64,000 nt of DNA from Margaritifera margaritifera (lineage: Eukaryota > Mollusca > Bivalvia > Unionida > Margaritiferidae): assembly GCA_029931535.1 (NCBI GenBank), contig JAQPZY010001548.1:248001-312000 (forward strand). Reading direction: 5' to 3'. A program made the translations under genes and the position numbers. Below the pieces are notes generated by a model. The model ran no database searches, was not told the DNA's origin, and saw nothing but the letters and a program-made list of their open reading frames with translations. Positions 1 to 9,296 of the stretch are shown here, piece by piece; the stretch's first letter is position 1; every line of letters begins with the position of its first letter.

Positions 1-85
1 TCACACATTTTTCACTTCTTTCAATCACATTAATTCTTTCCTCCAATGTTAGAATTTGTCTCTTTTTCATTGGAGGTTCTGCCAT
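1..85 (-). CDS. pogo/CENP-B-like transposase, N-terminal start only
   Basis: The minus-strand ATG at 85 opens a frame that runs off the left edge after 28 codons. It reads MAEPPMKK followed by RQILTLEERINVIERSEK. This resembles the start of the CENP-B/Tigger N-terminal helix-turn-helix, which typically begins with a basic stretch and then LTLEEK-x-x-VI. In pogo/Tigger elements that domain binds the terminal inverted repeats. The catalytic domain is outside the window, so intactness cannot be judged. The frame sits inside an element whose right terminus is visible at 1242, and it points away from that terminus as expected for a transposase transcribed from its own 5' end. A domesticated CENP-B-like gene is possible but less likely given that terminus. 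Confidence 0.6.
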   Translation of the reverse strand, partial: MAEPPMKKRQILTLEERINVIERSEKCV

Positions 86-570
86 TGTTATTAAAGTGCT
101 AGGTGTTAATGTTATAAGGGATCAATTGTAATAATGACTGTAGCGGTTTTGATCAGGATTTGGGGAAATATGGAATACATATACAATGTATATGTACCAA
201 TGAATGAAATAACAAGACAATTAATTTATCCAGAAACAGAATACATTTTTTTAGAGACAACAGTCAAAGATTTTATTCACCGATGATACAAAGGGATTAA
301 ATCTATAAACCGAGGGTGTAACCGAAGTCACTAAGGTGAACATATGACTGTTTGGTGTGTGGACTGTAATCACTGTAACATCAAAAACGCCCCAACAAAC
401 AACACAAGCCCTTCACAATGACAATCAAATCCAGAAAACGATTCTCACCTACTGGTATTAAAGACAAAGACAAAGACCTCATTCACCCCAGGCATTACGG
501 ATTAACTCCAAAGACAAATGATGTATGCGACCGCTATATTGACTTTGGCACTACAATGGCAGTTAGTGAC

Positions 571-1085
571 ATGTACTTTAGTCTGGTTTACAGTCTAGAA
601 CAAAGGAAACTACATGCATGACCTGCAAAAGTTAGAAAAACGGTAGCCAGTCTAATATGTTTTTATACTTGTTTTTTTTAGAACAGTCTTTACTTTGGAA
701 GCGGTCGTTGTTACAAAGGATAAAATAAACGTCAGTGGTGTTTGTCTCAGTTCTAGCGATAGGGTCGTTCATAGCAGTATTATTTTAGAACAAGCTGCCA
801 TACGCAAATTCGCGGGAAATCCTATGGATCATACTTTAGTCTCGCAGAAATAGCCGAGGTATTTCCGAATAAGCAATCGGCATGTACTCTAGTCTGGTTT
901 ACAATCTATAACATATAACACTACATTCATGAGCTGTACAATTCAAGAAACCGGTAGCCACCCTAATTTGTTTTTGATTTTGTTTTTAACATATTTGCTT
1001 CTTAAGTGGTTGTGGTTACAAAGAGTTAAATAAAGGTCAGTTGTGTTTATCTCTGTTTTGTGATGCGGTCATTCATAGCAGTGTC
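571..1085. repeat. about 310-bp imperfect tandem duplication
   Basis: The blocks 571-780 and 883-1085 are diverged direct copies. Shared landmarks are TTTAGTCTGGTTTACA / TCTAGTCTGGTTTACA, a GGTAGCCA motif followed by a T-rich stretch, and the ending TCATAGCAGT. The duplication lies in the leader of the partial pogo-like element. The small frame at 418-621 over the first copy has no recognisable domain and I do not call it a gene. Confidence 0.6.
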
Positions 1086-1242
1086 AAAATGTATATTTTG
1101 CCAGGAATCGCGGTAGCTGGTCGCGTTCTGCCCGTGGTCGCTCAGTGCGTTTATATAATAAAATCGATCCGTGCATTACGATTGTGGTCGCTCATGACAG
1201 GTGGTCGCTCATAGCAGAGGTCGCTCATGACAAGTTTTACTG

Positions 1243-1877
1243 TACTAGTATCATATAATTGCAAAGATTTTGCATTACTGAATTACAATACTGAGTTTTA
1301 TGTTATTGTTGCACATAGTATTTATTACTTAATGTTATTCTGTTCATAAATATGAATGTTATGCGACAAAAAAGATGTATGGCATTCTTTAGCAGTAACC
1401 TTTCATGATCGAGTCAGATACTGCAGATCTCCAATAAATACCATCAAACAAGAGTATATAGAGAGTAACACTAAACTTAGTTCAGTTTAAAATATCTGAA
1501 CAAATCAAATGGATGAGAAGTGAAGTAAAACTTAACAATAAAAACTTCAGCAGGTCACAAATGATAGTTGTCTCCCCTTTCTAGAAAGCATCCTAGTTCA
1601 TATTTTGAACCAGTCCTATATTTTACAAAATCTGATCAAGTTGTTGGTGTTTGTAGTGACAGGTAAAAAGAATAGTTTAATTATTTGTGAGGTATCAAAC
1701 ACTCAAAACAAGCTGAGCAACTTTTAAAACTGTAATGGAATCTGTTCAGAGATCCCACATAAAGTTTGACACAGGATGGATTGAAATTCAGGCTAAAACA
1801 AACAACTTCAGATATATCTGAGCAGCTGCATTTTTTTGGCAGCCATTTTTTGCTTTGTTGTGACACTGATACACATA
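1243..1877. other. unassigned AT-rich interval
   Basis: This stretch lies between two pogo-type termini, inside the putative third intron of LIG4. I see no exon with splice sites, no recognisable domain and no clear repeat. The minus-strand frame over 1681-1938 has no familiar motif and runs into the terminus of the next element. Confidence 0.4.
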
Positions 1878-3301
1878 ACAGTGAAACCCCACTATAGCAC
1901 ATTTCATTATAACACAAATTTGAATATAACACGGTCATGGCATGGCTCCCAAAATTTCACAATAATTTTACCAATTTATTAAAGTAGTACAAACTTTTAG
2001 TGTCAAAATAAACAAGAGTTTCATTTAATAATTTGACAACATGTATTGTATTTTTATTGTTAAAAATGTTTTTTCACTGCATTTTCTTTTATGAATAAAG
2101 ATGTTAAAAGTTGCTATTTGTGAATGGTCACTTCAATTGTGTAAATAGTTAATCACTTCACTTTGATCTAAGCTTTTTTTTTAAAGACATCAGCTATTTA
2201 AAAAGCTGATAATTGTTAATCTAATTATTACTGAACCATCAACAATAAGGCCATCAAGTCTTCTTTATGTTTGTCTTCAATGCATCCTGTGTACAATTGT
2301 CGCTTAGTCCAGGGTAAACCAAAGCCAACTGATGTTCGCTCAATCAGCCAGCATGCACAATCAATCACCAAACAATGCAGTGATCAGGAAAATGTATTCT
2401 CACCAAATTTATAAATCAAATTATTTACCTACCTAATTAAGTGCTTGTTAATCATCAATGTCAATCTTGCAGCTTATGATTGCTGAAATTAACAGGAGAC
2501 TACTTTACAAAAACATCAAAAAATGAAGCTATTATCATGCGCATGTGGCTTAGCCGTCTTGTCAATCATCATGCAATAAATCAACCAGTGAATCATATCA
2601 TCCATTCCCAAAATATTAATGTGTTCATTAACAATTATTCATGCTGTAGTCAAAAGAATTACGTACAGTATTCAGATTCGTATGGAATCTAGCAGAGAAA
2701 ATTCTAACAGTTTTAAATTTATACAGGCACTGCCTAATGACCTTTACAAGTACACACGCATACATACTGAACCATAAATGTTCTTTATTTTTCCTTGCAT
2801 TATTTTTGGATATTATTTTTGGCACTGAATTTAGACACATCAAGATCTATGCGAAAATGATTAAAACATATGCTTTTTTGTGCATATTTTTTATGGAATT
2901 ATGTTCACTGTTATGGATGCAATGACATGGGATGGTGAGTACATCATACATGTAGCAATACTTTAACTATTCATGCTATACATGTATGTACCAATGCATG
3001 GTACTCTGCTTAAAATCAAATATTAAATATGCACTCGCTATATTTTCACTATTTCTCATTAAATATGCACTAGCTATATTTTCACTATTTCTCATTAAGT
3101 GTGCATTAAGATAGTAACTGTGCCATTGAAGCACAAGCTTTGAGCCTATGTTTATATCCCACCCCTGCATTTGTAAAGCCTAGGGGAGGTCCATGCATTA
3201 TTTTCTTAGGTAACTGACTTGTCATGCCATTGCACAACACATTACATAGCATGATGGCACTCTGTGAATCCCAACCATCATGCTAAAGTGGGGTTTCACT
3301 G
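1878..3301. mobile_element. pogo-type non-autonomous element with 20-bp terminal inverted repeats
   Basis: The left end reads ACAGTGAAACCCCACTATAG (1878 on). The right end, on the minus strand, reads CAGTGAAACCCCACTTTAG (ending 3301), so the termini match over about 20 bp with one mismatch. A TA follows the right end and a TA lies one base outside the left end, consistent with TA-target pogo/Tigger insertion. The interior of about 1.4 kb has no transposase reading frame, so the element would depend on a related source. The terminus differs from the neighbour at 1-1242 after the shared CAGTrAAAC start, which suggests a separate family. Confidence 0.65.
3024..3103. repeat. two tandem copies of a 40-bp unit
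   Basis: The unit TTAAATATGCACTMGCTATA plus TTTTCACTATTTCTCA occurs twice with one difference. It lies in the interior of the pogo-type element. The small minus-strand frame here (2976-3170) repeats YLMRNSENIASA only because of this duplication. Confidence 0.8.
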
Positions 3302-3356
3302 TATGATGTACATGTAACATATGACACAAGTATTGATGGCAATATATAATAATGAA

Positions 3357-3515
3357 TGTTATTTGATTTGATATATTCTAATGTGTCTGAGCAACTGCAC
3401 TCCCTCTAGCAGCCTTTGATACTTGCTGTGATGTTATTTGATTTGATATATTCTAATATGTCTGAGCAACTGCACCCCTTCTAGCAGCCTTTGATGCTTG
3501 CTGTGATGTTATTTG
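3357..3515. repeat. 75-bp tandem duplication sharing a motif with LIG4 exon 3
   Basis: A unit containing ATTTGATTTGATATATTCTA and TCTGAGCAACTGCAC is present twice, with a third partial start near 3508. Each copy holds CTAGCAGCCTTTGATRCTTG. A similar string, CCTCTAGCAGCCTTTGG, ends LIG4 exon 3 at 7136-7155. No splice sites or open frame accompany the copies, so they are not exons. Confidence 0.7.
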
Positions 3516-3691
3516 ATGCTATGAAACAAACTGAAAATATAATATTTATAAGTGGGATTCCATCAATTTTTCATTTTTGGAAGTCCTGGACTTCTTTGGT
3601 TGGAAATTTGGAAGTCCCATAACTCAAGCCTGGAAGTCACATCAATCCACTTACCTTATAACTTGTGTACATTTTTTTACACTTAGTCATT

Positions 3692-3693
<2 letters not shown>

Positions 3694-3770
<77 letters not shown>
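3694..3770. repeat. (GT)n microsatellite
   Basis: An uninterrupted GT run of about 77 bp. The plus-strand reading frames of alternating Cys-Val that cross it are artefacts of the repeat. Confidence 0.97.
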
Positions 3771-3773
<3 letters not shown>

Positions 3774-3974
3774 TTTTTGAGAGAAAAAAATATGTATCCT
3801 CAACAGAAGGACAAATAAAAAATTTGATTGTGCATCATTTACAAACTGCACCTTGTCATGTGATTAAAGTTCCATTTAGTATAGCACTTTATTCATGTAC
3901 ATGTAATGAACATAAATGAGATAATGTACATTTTGATTACTTTAAAAAGTTGTACAGTTGATAAACCAATTTTT

Positions 3975-4306
3975 GCTAGTAAAATGTTTCTTCAATAATA
4001 CTTACCCAATCATAATACCTTAGGAGAACTACTACTACCTTGCAAATCCAGCCCTCCAATGCTAAAAGATATCTGCCCACCTAGGTGGAAGTTAGCGTGA
4101 TCTCCCCTTGATACAGGGATTGGCACCAAATCCCATGAATACTTCAGCTACTACTGGAGCAGAAGGCATGCTCTCTATATTGATGTAACTGCAGGGAGGG
4201 TGTATGTGTATTATGATCGGGTAAGTATTATTGAAGAAACATATTTTACTAGAAAATATTTGTTTCTTCAAAATACATTGCCCAATCATAATGCCTTAGG
4301 AGAATA
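3975..4306. repeat. compound inverted/direct repeat at the DIRS left end
   Basis: The block 3976-4015 (AAAATGTTTCTTCAATAATA then CTTACCCAATCATAA) is inverted at 4211-4252, and a diverged direct copy occurs at 4253-4306 ending CCTTAGGAGAAT. Such nested complementarity near one end is typical of DIRS elements, where it is thought to help form circular intermediates. That role here is inference. Confidence 0.65.
4066..4155. repeat. left inverted terminal repeat of the DIRS-like element
   Basis: The segment contains ATCTGCCCA, GTGATCTCCCCTTGATA, ATTGGCACCAAATCCC and GAATACTYCAG. The same blocks occur in reverse complement at 6859-6942. The outermost 20-30 bp have diverged more than the core. Confidence 0.8.
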
Positions 4307-4487
4307 GGTAAGAGGTTGAGTGAGTTACATCCCTTACCCCGGAGAGGCCATCTCCGGTCCCCAAAGGTATGTGTAGACAGCTTCTAGATAACCCGACTGG
4401 AGAATAGACTCCATATGTCGGGTAGAGGCTTTGAAAGGGAAACTTTTTCCCTCCTGCAAATCCAGCTGAAGTCGTGAAGCCGCATCC

Positions 4488-5484
4488 TTATGAAGCTGTA
4501 GAACAACCTGGGAAGGTAACCTGTTGTGCCAAGGCTATAGGTCCTACAAGGTCGAGCTGAGCCTTTTGGGATGAAAGATCTCGGAGATAAAAGCTGGAGA
4601 AAGTGGACTCTGACCTCCATCCCATGGCATGGATAATGTCAATTAGGGAACAGTATCGCTCAAATGCAATGCTTGTGGTGCCTGCCCTAACTTCGTCAGC
4701 CAAATGCATAGCAAATTCATTTGATCTGGGGTTATTTCCCAATATGCAGAACAAATAACCCATTTTATACCTGGATGAAAGTGCCCGTGCTGATATGTCA
4801 TCCTTTCCATCTTTGAGGCAAGTTCTTTTCAAGTACCACTTCAGAGTTCACACTGGGTCCTGTAGATGACCTTGAGATGAAGTGTCCAGAAAAGACATGG
4901 ATTTCATTACAAAAGTCTGATTCCTTGTGAATGGAAGCCTGTTCTTGTCAATGAAAGTAGGGGCTGTCACAAGTGATACTAACCCATCTAGTCGGAACTG
5001 TAAGTAGTTTTAGTCAACTGATACAGCATGTACTTCACTGATTCTGCCTGTGGTCACTAGTGCAAGTAGGAAGCAGGTCTTATGTGAGAGGTGAACCAAT
5101 GAAGTCCTCCAGAGTGGTTCAAATGGTGTCTTATTCAGCCAGGTTAGCACTAATGATATATTCCACTTAGGGCACTGAGTCAAAGCCTTTGGATGTGCGA
5201 ACTTGAAATTTGACAGAAGATTGGATATGTCTTTGCTTTTGTCCGACATCCTCTCTTCCATGATGATGCAACATGTCAGAAATCATGGAATGGTAGCCTT
5301 TGATTGTGATTGGTGCTAACTGTTTCTTGTCAATGAGACATAGTAGGAAGTTAGCTAACTGAGGTATTGATGCATTCAGCTGTGCAATGTGTTCATGCTC
5401 ACACCATTGTGTGAAATTTTTCCATTTCCCCTTGTATGCTTTCCAAGTGGAGGGCGATCTTGCTTGAGCAATTCTCTCCAGCAC
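4488..5484 (-). pseudogene. DIRS tyrosine recombinase, broken
   Basis: Pieces in different frames read in order as a DIRS/phage-type integrase. The N-terminal core-binding part contains PSTWKAYKGKWKNF and TIKGYHSMISDML. The middle part contains FEPLWRTSLVHL and LALVTTGRISEVHA, where the Arg is the first catalytic arginine. The end contains WRSESTFSSFYLRDL, whose Tyr is the likely nucleophile. The HxxR box appears as DEVR in LADEVRAGTTSIAF, so the histidine seems replaced by Asp (GAC for CAC). Frameshifts separate the N-terminal, middle and C-terminal parts (near 5170-5260 and 5010-4832). The enzyme would normally integrate the circular cDNA; this copy cannot be made intact. It lies directly downstream of the RT-RNase H linker fragment. 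Confidence 0.85.
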
Positions 5485-5523
5485 TTGATAACTGTTTGTT
5501 CTTGACGGCTTGTTTAATATGAT

Positions 5524-5994
5524 TCAGACATGCAGGTTCAACAACTCTAGATTCGGATGGAATGCCTGCCATTGTGCTTGCTTGAGCAAATGAGGAAATA
5601 TCTCTAATTCCTGGGGATTTCCGCCACTATATTGATGAGGTCGCAGATGTACTTTTTTCCCGCAATCAATCAGGATGAGGTGACACTCCGATTCTCTTGC
5701 TTTCTGTATCATGTTCGGAAACAGGTGTGTTGGTGGGTAAGCATATGCGTCCAAGCCATTCCAATCTACGGAAAGAGTGTCAAGTGCCCAAGCCTTTGGA
5801 TCTTTGGCTGGTGAGACAAAGGTTGGGAGTTTTGCATTCCCCTTGTCACCAATAGATCCGCCAATGGTCCATCCCAGCGGGCACATATGTGAGTGAAAAC
5901 CGAGGGATGAAGTGACCACTTGGTCTTGCCCATGTTCTAAATCTGCAAGACAAAACTTAGCAGACAATATATACAGGTGTAGGCTGGCTCGCAC
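5524..5994 (-). pseudogene. DIRS polyprotein segment after RT/RNase H
   Basis: A minus-strand frame of 156 codons contains NAKLPTFVSP, PKAWALDTLSVDW, LDAYAYPPTHLFP and ESECHLILI, and ends WQAFHPNLELLNLHV. This combination is characteristic of the region between RNase H and the recombinase in DIRS-like elements, commonly seen as FVSP-x-DP-x-AWA-x-DALS-x-DW followed by AYAFPP. The first 35 residues match nothing I recognise, and the reverse transcriptase palm that should precede the segment is absent upstream. It ends 40 bp before the recombinase fragment starts. The open frame is retained here, but it is only a fragment of the polyprotein. Confidence 0.8.
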
Positions 5995-5999
5995 CCTGC

Positions 6000-6560
6000 T
6001 TTATGAACTCAGAGAGTGTATGTGCAGAGGTGTACACTATGACAATTTACCTGTAAAAGGGCGCATGTGACAGCCAATACAGGTAGAGTATTGGAGCATC
6101 GCTATTATTACTTACGAAGTGGATGCTAAAATATCAATTCTAATAAAAGTTACCTGTAGGAAAAGCCAACTGACTGCCTATACAGGTAAAATCACTGAAG
6201 CATTGCTTATAGTAACTATGAAGTGGATGCTATGACTAAATTATGTATAGAAAACTTACCTGTACATGTCCAATCACAATGGAAACTATACAGCAATATA
6301 ATTGAGTATTCTACAGCACACAATACCCACACATAAAATAAAGCTACAGCTCTGAAGAGTCACTATTGATACTTATGAAGTGGATGTTATAATATCAATT
6401 GTAAGACAATGTTACCTGTAGGATAGGTAAAATCAGTAAATCATTGGGTATATAACTACGAAGTGGATGCTAAGACTAAATTAATATAGAAAACTTACCT
6501 GTATCTATCTGACCGTAGCAGAAATTATATGGCAATATTGTATGAGTTTTCTATATCATA
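6000..6560. repeat. degenerate repeat block with recurrent small hairpins
   Basis: The motif TACGAAGTGGATGCTA (or close variants) recurs near 6113, 6210, 6374 and 6459. The pair TTACCTGTA ... TACAGGTAA forms short stem-loops, for example 6150-6188. On the minus strand the motif reads TACAGGTAAGT at about 6255 and 6495, which also matches a splice-donor consensus. The block replaces the expected RT coding region of the DIRS-like element. Confidence 0.6.
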
Positions 6561-6858
6561 CACCAGACCTGCACATATTTAAATACAGCTATAGCAATGT
6601 GAGGGGATGCACTAGCGACCCGTGCAGGTATGTACCAAGGGCGCCTAAGTGTGTGAGAACAGCAAAGTGATGATACTAAAATTACAGAACTTTATCGTAG
6701 AAGAAAGAAAGAAAAGTTGGAAATTATAGATGGAGTATGCTTCCCTTTGAAGCAAAGACTCCCCAAACTTGCTTTAAGGTAGAAAACTTCCAGAATACTG
6801 GTATTGGATTGCAAGGCCTCTCTGTCTGTACAGAGTGTGCGACTTGGAACAAGCGGAA

Positions 6859-6942
6859 GTAGTATCTGGAGTATTCACGGGATTTGGTGCCAATTCCTTA
6901 TCAAGGGGAGATCACTCTATCTAACTGCCTGGGCAGATAACT
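6859..6942. repeat. right inverted terminal repeat of the DIRS-like element
   Basis: Reverse-complement partner of 4066-4155. It contains GGGATTTGGTGCCAATTCC, TATCAAGGGGAGATCAC and TGGGCAGATAACTT. It is followed by a G-rich low-complexity tract (6973-7000). Confidence 0.8.
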
Positions 6943-7135
6943 TGAGCTTTATAGCTAACAAGTTTTAGCTAGGGGGGGGGGGGGAGGAGGGGGGAGGGAA
7001 GTCCATAGGCCATCCAGTGGTAGAGTTCTGTTAGAGTTATGACAGAAAGTGCAGCATATAATGTTTATAATGAGATGTTATAACATAATTAATATGACTG
7101 CCATGTGATAAATTCTGACATATATGTGATGTTAC

Positions 7136-7237
7136 CCCTCTAGCAGCCTTTGGTGCCTTGTAGTGTAGCAGCTTCATCGCATCTGGACTCTCCTTACCCA
7201 GGCATAGCACCTCTATCAGCAGCTTAGCCAGCATGTT
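7136..7237 (-). CDS. LIG4: DNA ligase IV, coding exon 3
   Basis: This 102-bp exon encodes 34 residues containing [12 protein letters not shown] and [11 protein letters not shown]. They align with the part of the LIG4 N-terminal DNA-binding domain that reads MLAKLYIELLNL and DALKLLNYRTP in the human protein. A pyrimidine-rich acceptor, TTTTTATTTTTAG, precedes base 7237 and a GTAACA donor follows base 7136. Both boundaries are phase 0, so it joins exon 2 in frame (GIKE then NMLAK). The next exon, expected to start with the AGDFA region, was not found to the left and should lie outside the window beyond the DIRS and pogo elements. LIG4 with XRCC4 seals double-strand breaks in non-homologous end joining. 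Confidence 0.9.
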
Positions 7238-7703
7238 CTAAAAATAAAAAGGCCAGGACCTGCATGTTGAGTGCATGCTCAAAGCACTGCTTCAAACCTT
7301 GTGACCTTGATCTCAAGGTCAAAGGTTTATTGTCTGTTGCAGAGAATGAACTGTCTTTGCTTCATAATGATTCATCCTGAGTGCTGTATGAAAAGCATCC
7401 ATTAAAGGGTTTAGGAATACAGCATAAGTAAATTAACATTTTAACCAAAACCTTAACAAAACTGTTGACAAAGCAATAGCCATTGACACAGGCTTGGTCA
7501 CAAAAGTGATTGCTATGTTTTGCTTTCCCACTAATGTGGACTTAACAATAATAAGACAATTAACATTATACACTTTAAAGTTTAATTTTCACTTTTAATT
7601 TATGTAGCTTATGTCAATTTTACAATTTCTAAAAACACTGACATGCTCTGATGTTGGCACTTGATAGTACTGTCTATACTCGCGTATAATCCAGCTCCAA
7701 ATT

Positions 7704-7768
7704 CAAACTGCATAGACCCAGATCTGCTGTTGCATAATGCATCGGCAGATCAGTGTCTATGTTGTTTG
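7704..7768. repeat. palindrome 1 of 2 (hairpin)
   Basis: The left arm CAAACTGCATAGACCCAGAT and the right arm ATCAGTGTCTATGTTGTTTG pair with several mismatches around a GCATAATGC centre. It is less perfect than the second palindrome. Confidence 0.75.
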
Positions 7769-7787
7769 TTCTACTGATTAGTCATTA

Positions 7788-7852
7788 CAAACTGCATAGA
7801 CCTAGATCTGCCAGTGCATTATGCACCAGCAGATCTGGGTCTATGCAGTTTG
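7788..7852. repeat. palindrome 2 of 2 (hairpin)
   Basis: The left arm CAAACTGCATAGACCTAGAT and the right arm AGATCTGGGTCTATGCAGTT are nearly perfect complements around GCATTATGC. The predicted stem is about 30 bp with 2-3 mismatches. Confidence 0.85.
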
Positions 7853-9296
7853 CAGTTGGTATCGGATTATACGCAAGTATGTACGGTATTTTGGGTGGAG
7901 ACCAGATATCTTGGAGAAAAACAATGACTTTTTGACACAGTCCACTCAAGATTGCAGGTGCAGAAACTAGGGACTGAACTTGGATTACTGGGTTTCACTA
8001 TTTTGATGGGTACCAAATTTTGTTGGGTTCATGGTTGCTCCAAACCATGAAATTAAAGGCCCAATGAAAAATTAACCACATGTGATGCAGAAGGTGGCTT
8101 CCCACACCGTATTCTTACTGACACATTCCTAATGATCAACAAAGCTCAGCTATTTGATAATTCAACTTCATTATTGTAATAAAATATTTTTTAGATGTGT
8201 TTGTGTTATTTTAAACAATTTTTAAGAAGAAAAAAAAAGAACAAAAAAACAGTTTATACCATTTCAATGAAGCTGGCAGCTGTCTTTTCCACTCACTTCC
8301 TTAAATTGATGCATTATGAGATCAGTAAGGATAGAGATAAAGTATAAAGAGAGTAAACTATTTAAACACTAGTATTACTCAAATTGAAAGAATAAATGAA
8401 ATGTACGAAAATTAGAATTTAATACTTATTTATTTGAAACCACTGTCGACAATACTGCAAACATAGAAATTACAAAATTGCTCTTTATTCTCTGCAGTTG
8501 TCTGTAATTCAAGATTTAACCAGTCATGATCCATCTACATAAAGCATAGCTAAATGCAAACCTGTATACTTCTCATTGCAGGCAGCAAACTTACATGTGA
8601 ATAGTTAGATCATCCTGAAAGAATATCTCATTTTATCCATGCATTTAATCCAAAAGGAACAACAAGAGTGTCAAATACTAAAACTATTGCTTGAAGCATA
8701 AGTACTAATATATAGACACTAATTACATAACAGTATTAAAGCTTACACTTCATTGATTTTTGAACATACAAACATCTGTCACATAAATAATCCCAAAAGT
8801 GCAAAATTACACTACATGTCCAGGTTTCTCAAAGTCAAAGATATGTAGGACTGACCTCTCAAACATTTTATCTTGAACTGTTTTTCTCCACTACACATTA
8901 AAGGTTACCACAGCCTGCTGACTGCACTAAGTGGCAGTTGCTGACATATTTGGTACAACTTTATGGATAGTATTTCAAGATCATATAGATATGTTTGAAT
9001 TACTGCAGTTTTGTGTCTTGTTTGGTTGCAACAGATCAATTTGATGTTGAGCATGATCAATCAGACAAAATCAGTGTTAGTGATTGATCTTGACATGTGC
9101 TTGATTTGTGCCCATACTGGCAGTTTGGTTTGGTTTGGTGTTTTATGGCACAGCAACACAAGTAGGTTATTTTTTACAGAAGCAATTGGAATAAAGTGCC
9201 ATACTGACAGTAGTATTGTTTTAACCAATGAAGCCACCACTGTTTTTTGACAGCATATTTTTGTTCTTTGTAATCTTTATTATGGGTATTTGTAGA

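Larger units (their letters stand above)
1..1242 (-). mobile_element. pogo/Tigger-like DNA transposon, right (5') portion
   Basis: The right end, read on the minus strand, starts CAGTAAAACTTGTCATGAGC and is followed by repeated GGTCGCTCATGACAG-type blocks (about 1130-1240). This fits the CAGT-rAAAC start of pogo/Tigger termini. A TA dinucleotide (1243-1244) follows, as expected for the usual TA target. The left end is outside the window. About 1150 bp of non-coding leader separates the terminus from the transposase start at 85, and it contains a long tandem duplication. The element lies in what would be intron 3 of the LIG4 gene. Confidence 0.55.
3975..6957 (-). mobile_element. DIRS-like tyrosine-recombinase retrotransposon, decayed
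   Basis: Read on the minus strand, the element carries the linker after the reverse transcriptase/RNase H region (5994-5524), then a tyrosine recombinase (5484-4488). This is the DIRS order. It is bounded by roughly 90-bp inverted repeats (4066-4155 and 6859-6942), another DIRS trait; LTR retrotransposons have direct repeats instead. The left end adds a cluster of smaller inverted and direct repeats (3975-4306) that could correspond to an internal complementary region. The reverse transcriptase core is missing: 6000-6850 holds repeated non-coding hairpins where it should be. The element lies in LIG4 intron 3. Exact outer ends are uncertain by tens of bases. Confidence 0.75.
7675..7881. mobile_element. 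MITE-like element with twin palindromes
   Basis: The ends read TATACTCGCGTATAATCC (plus, 7675) and CATACTTGCGTATAATCC (minus, from 7881), giving 18-bp inverted termini with two mismatches. Between them lie two tandem near-palindromes of about 65 bp each. There is no coding capacity. The superfamily is not clear and I see no convincing target duplication beyond TA-rich flanks. Confidence 0.6.

Noticed and set aside
3577..3919. Frames with long Cys-Val runs
   Set aside because: They are translations of the (GT)n microsatellite without flanking coding evidence.
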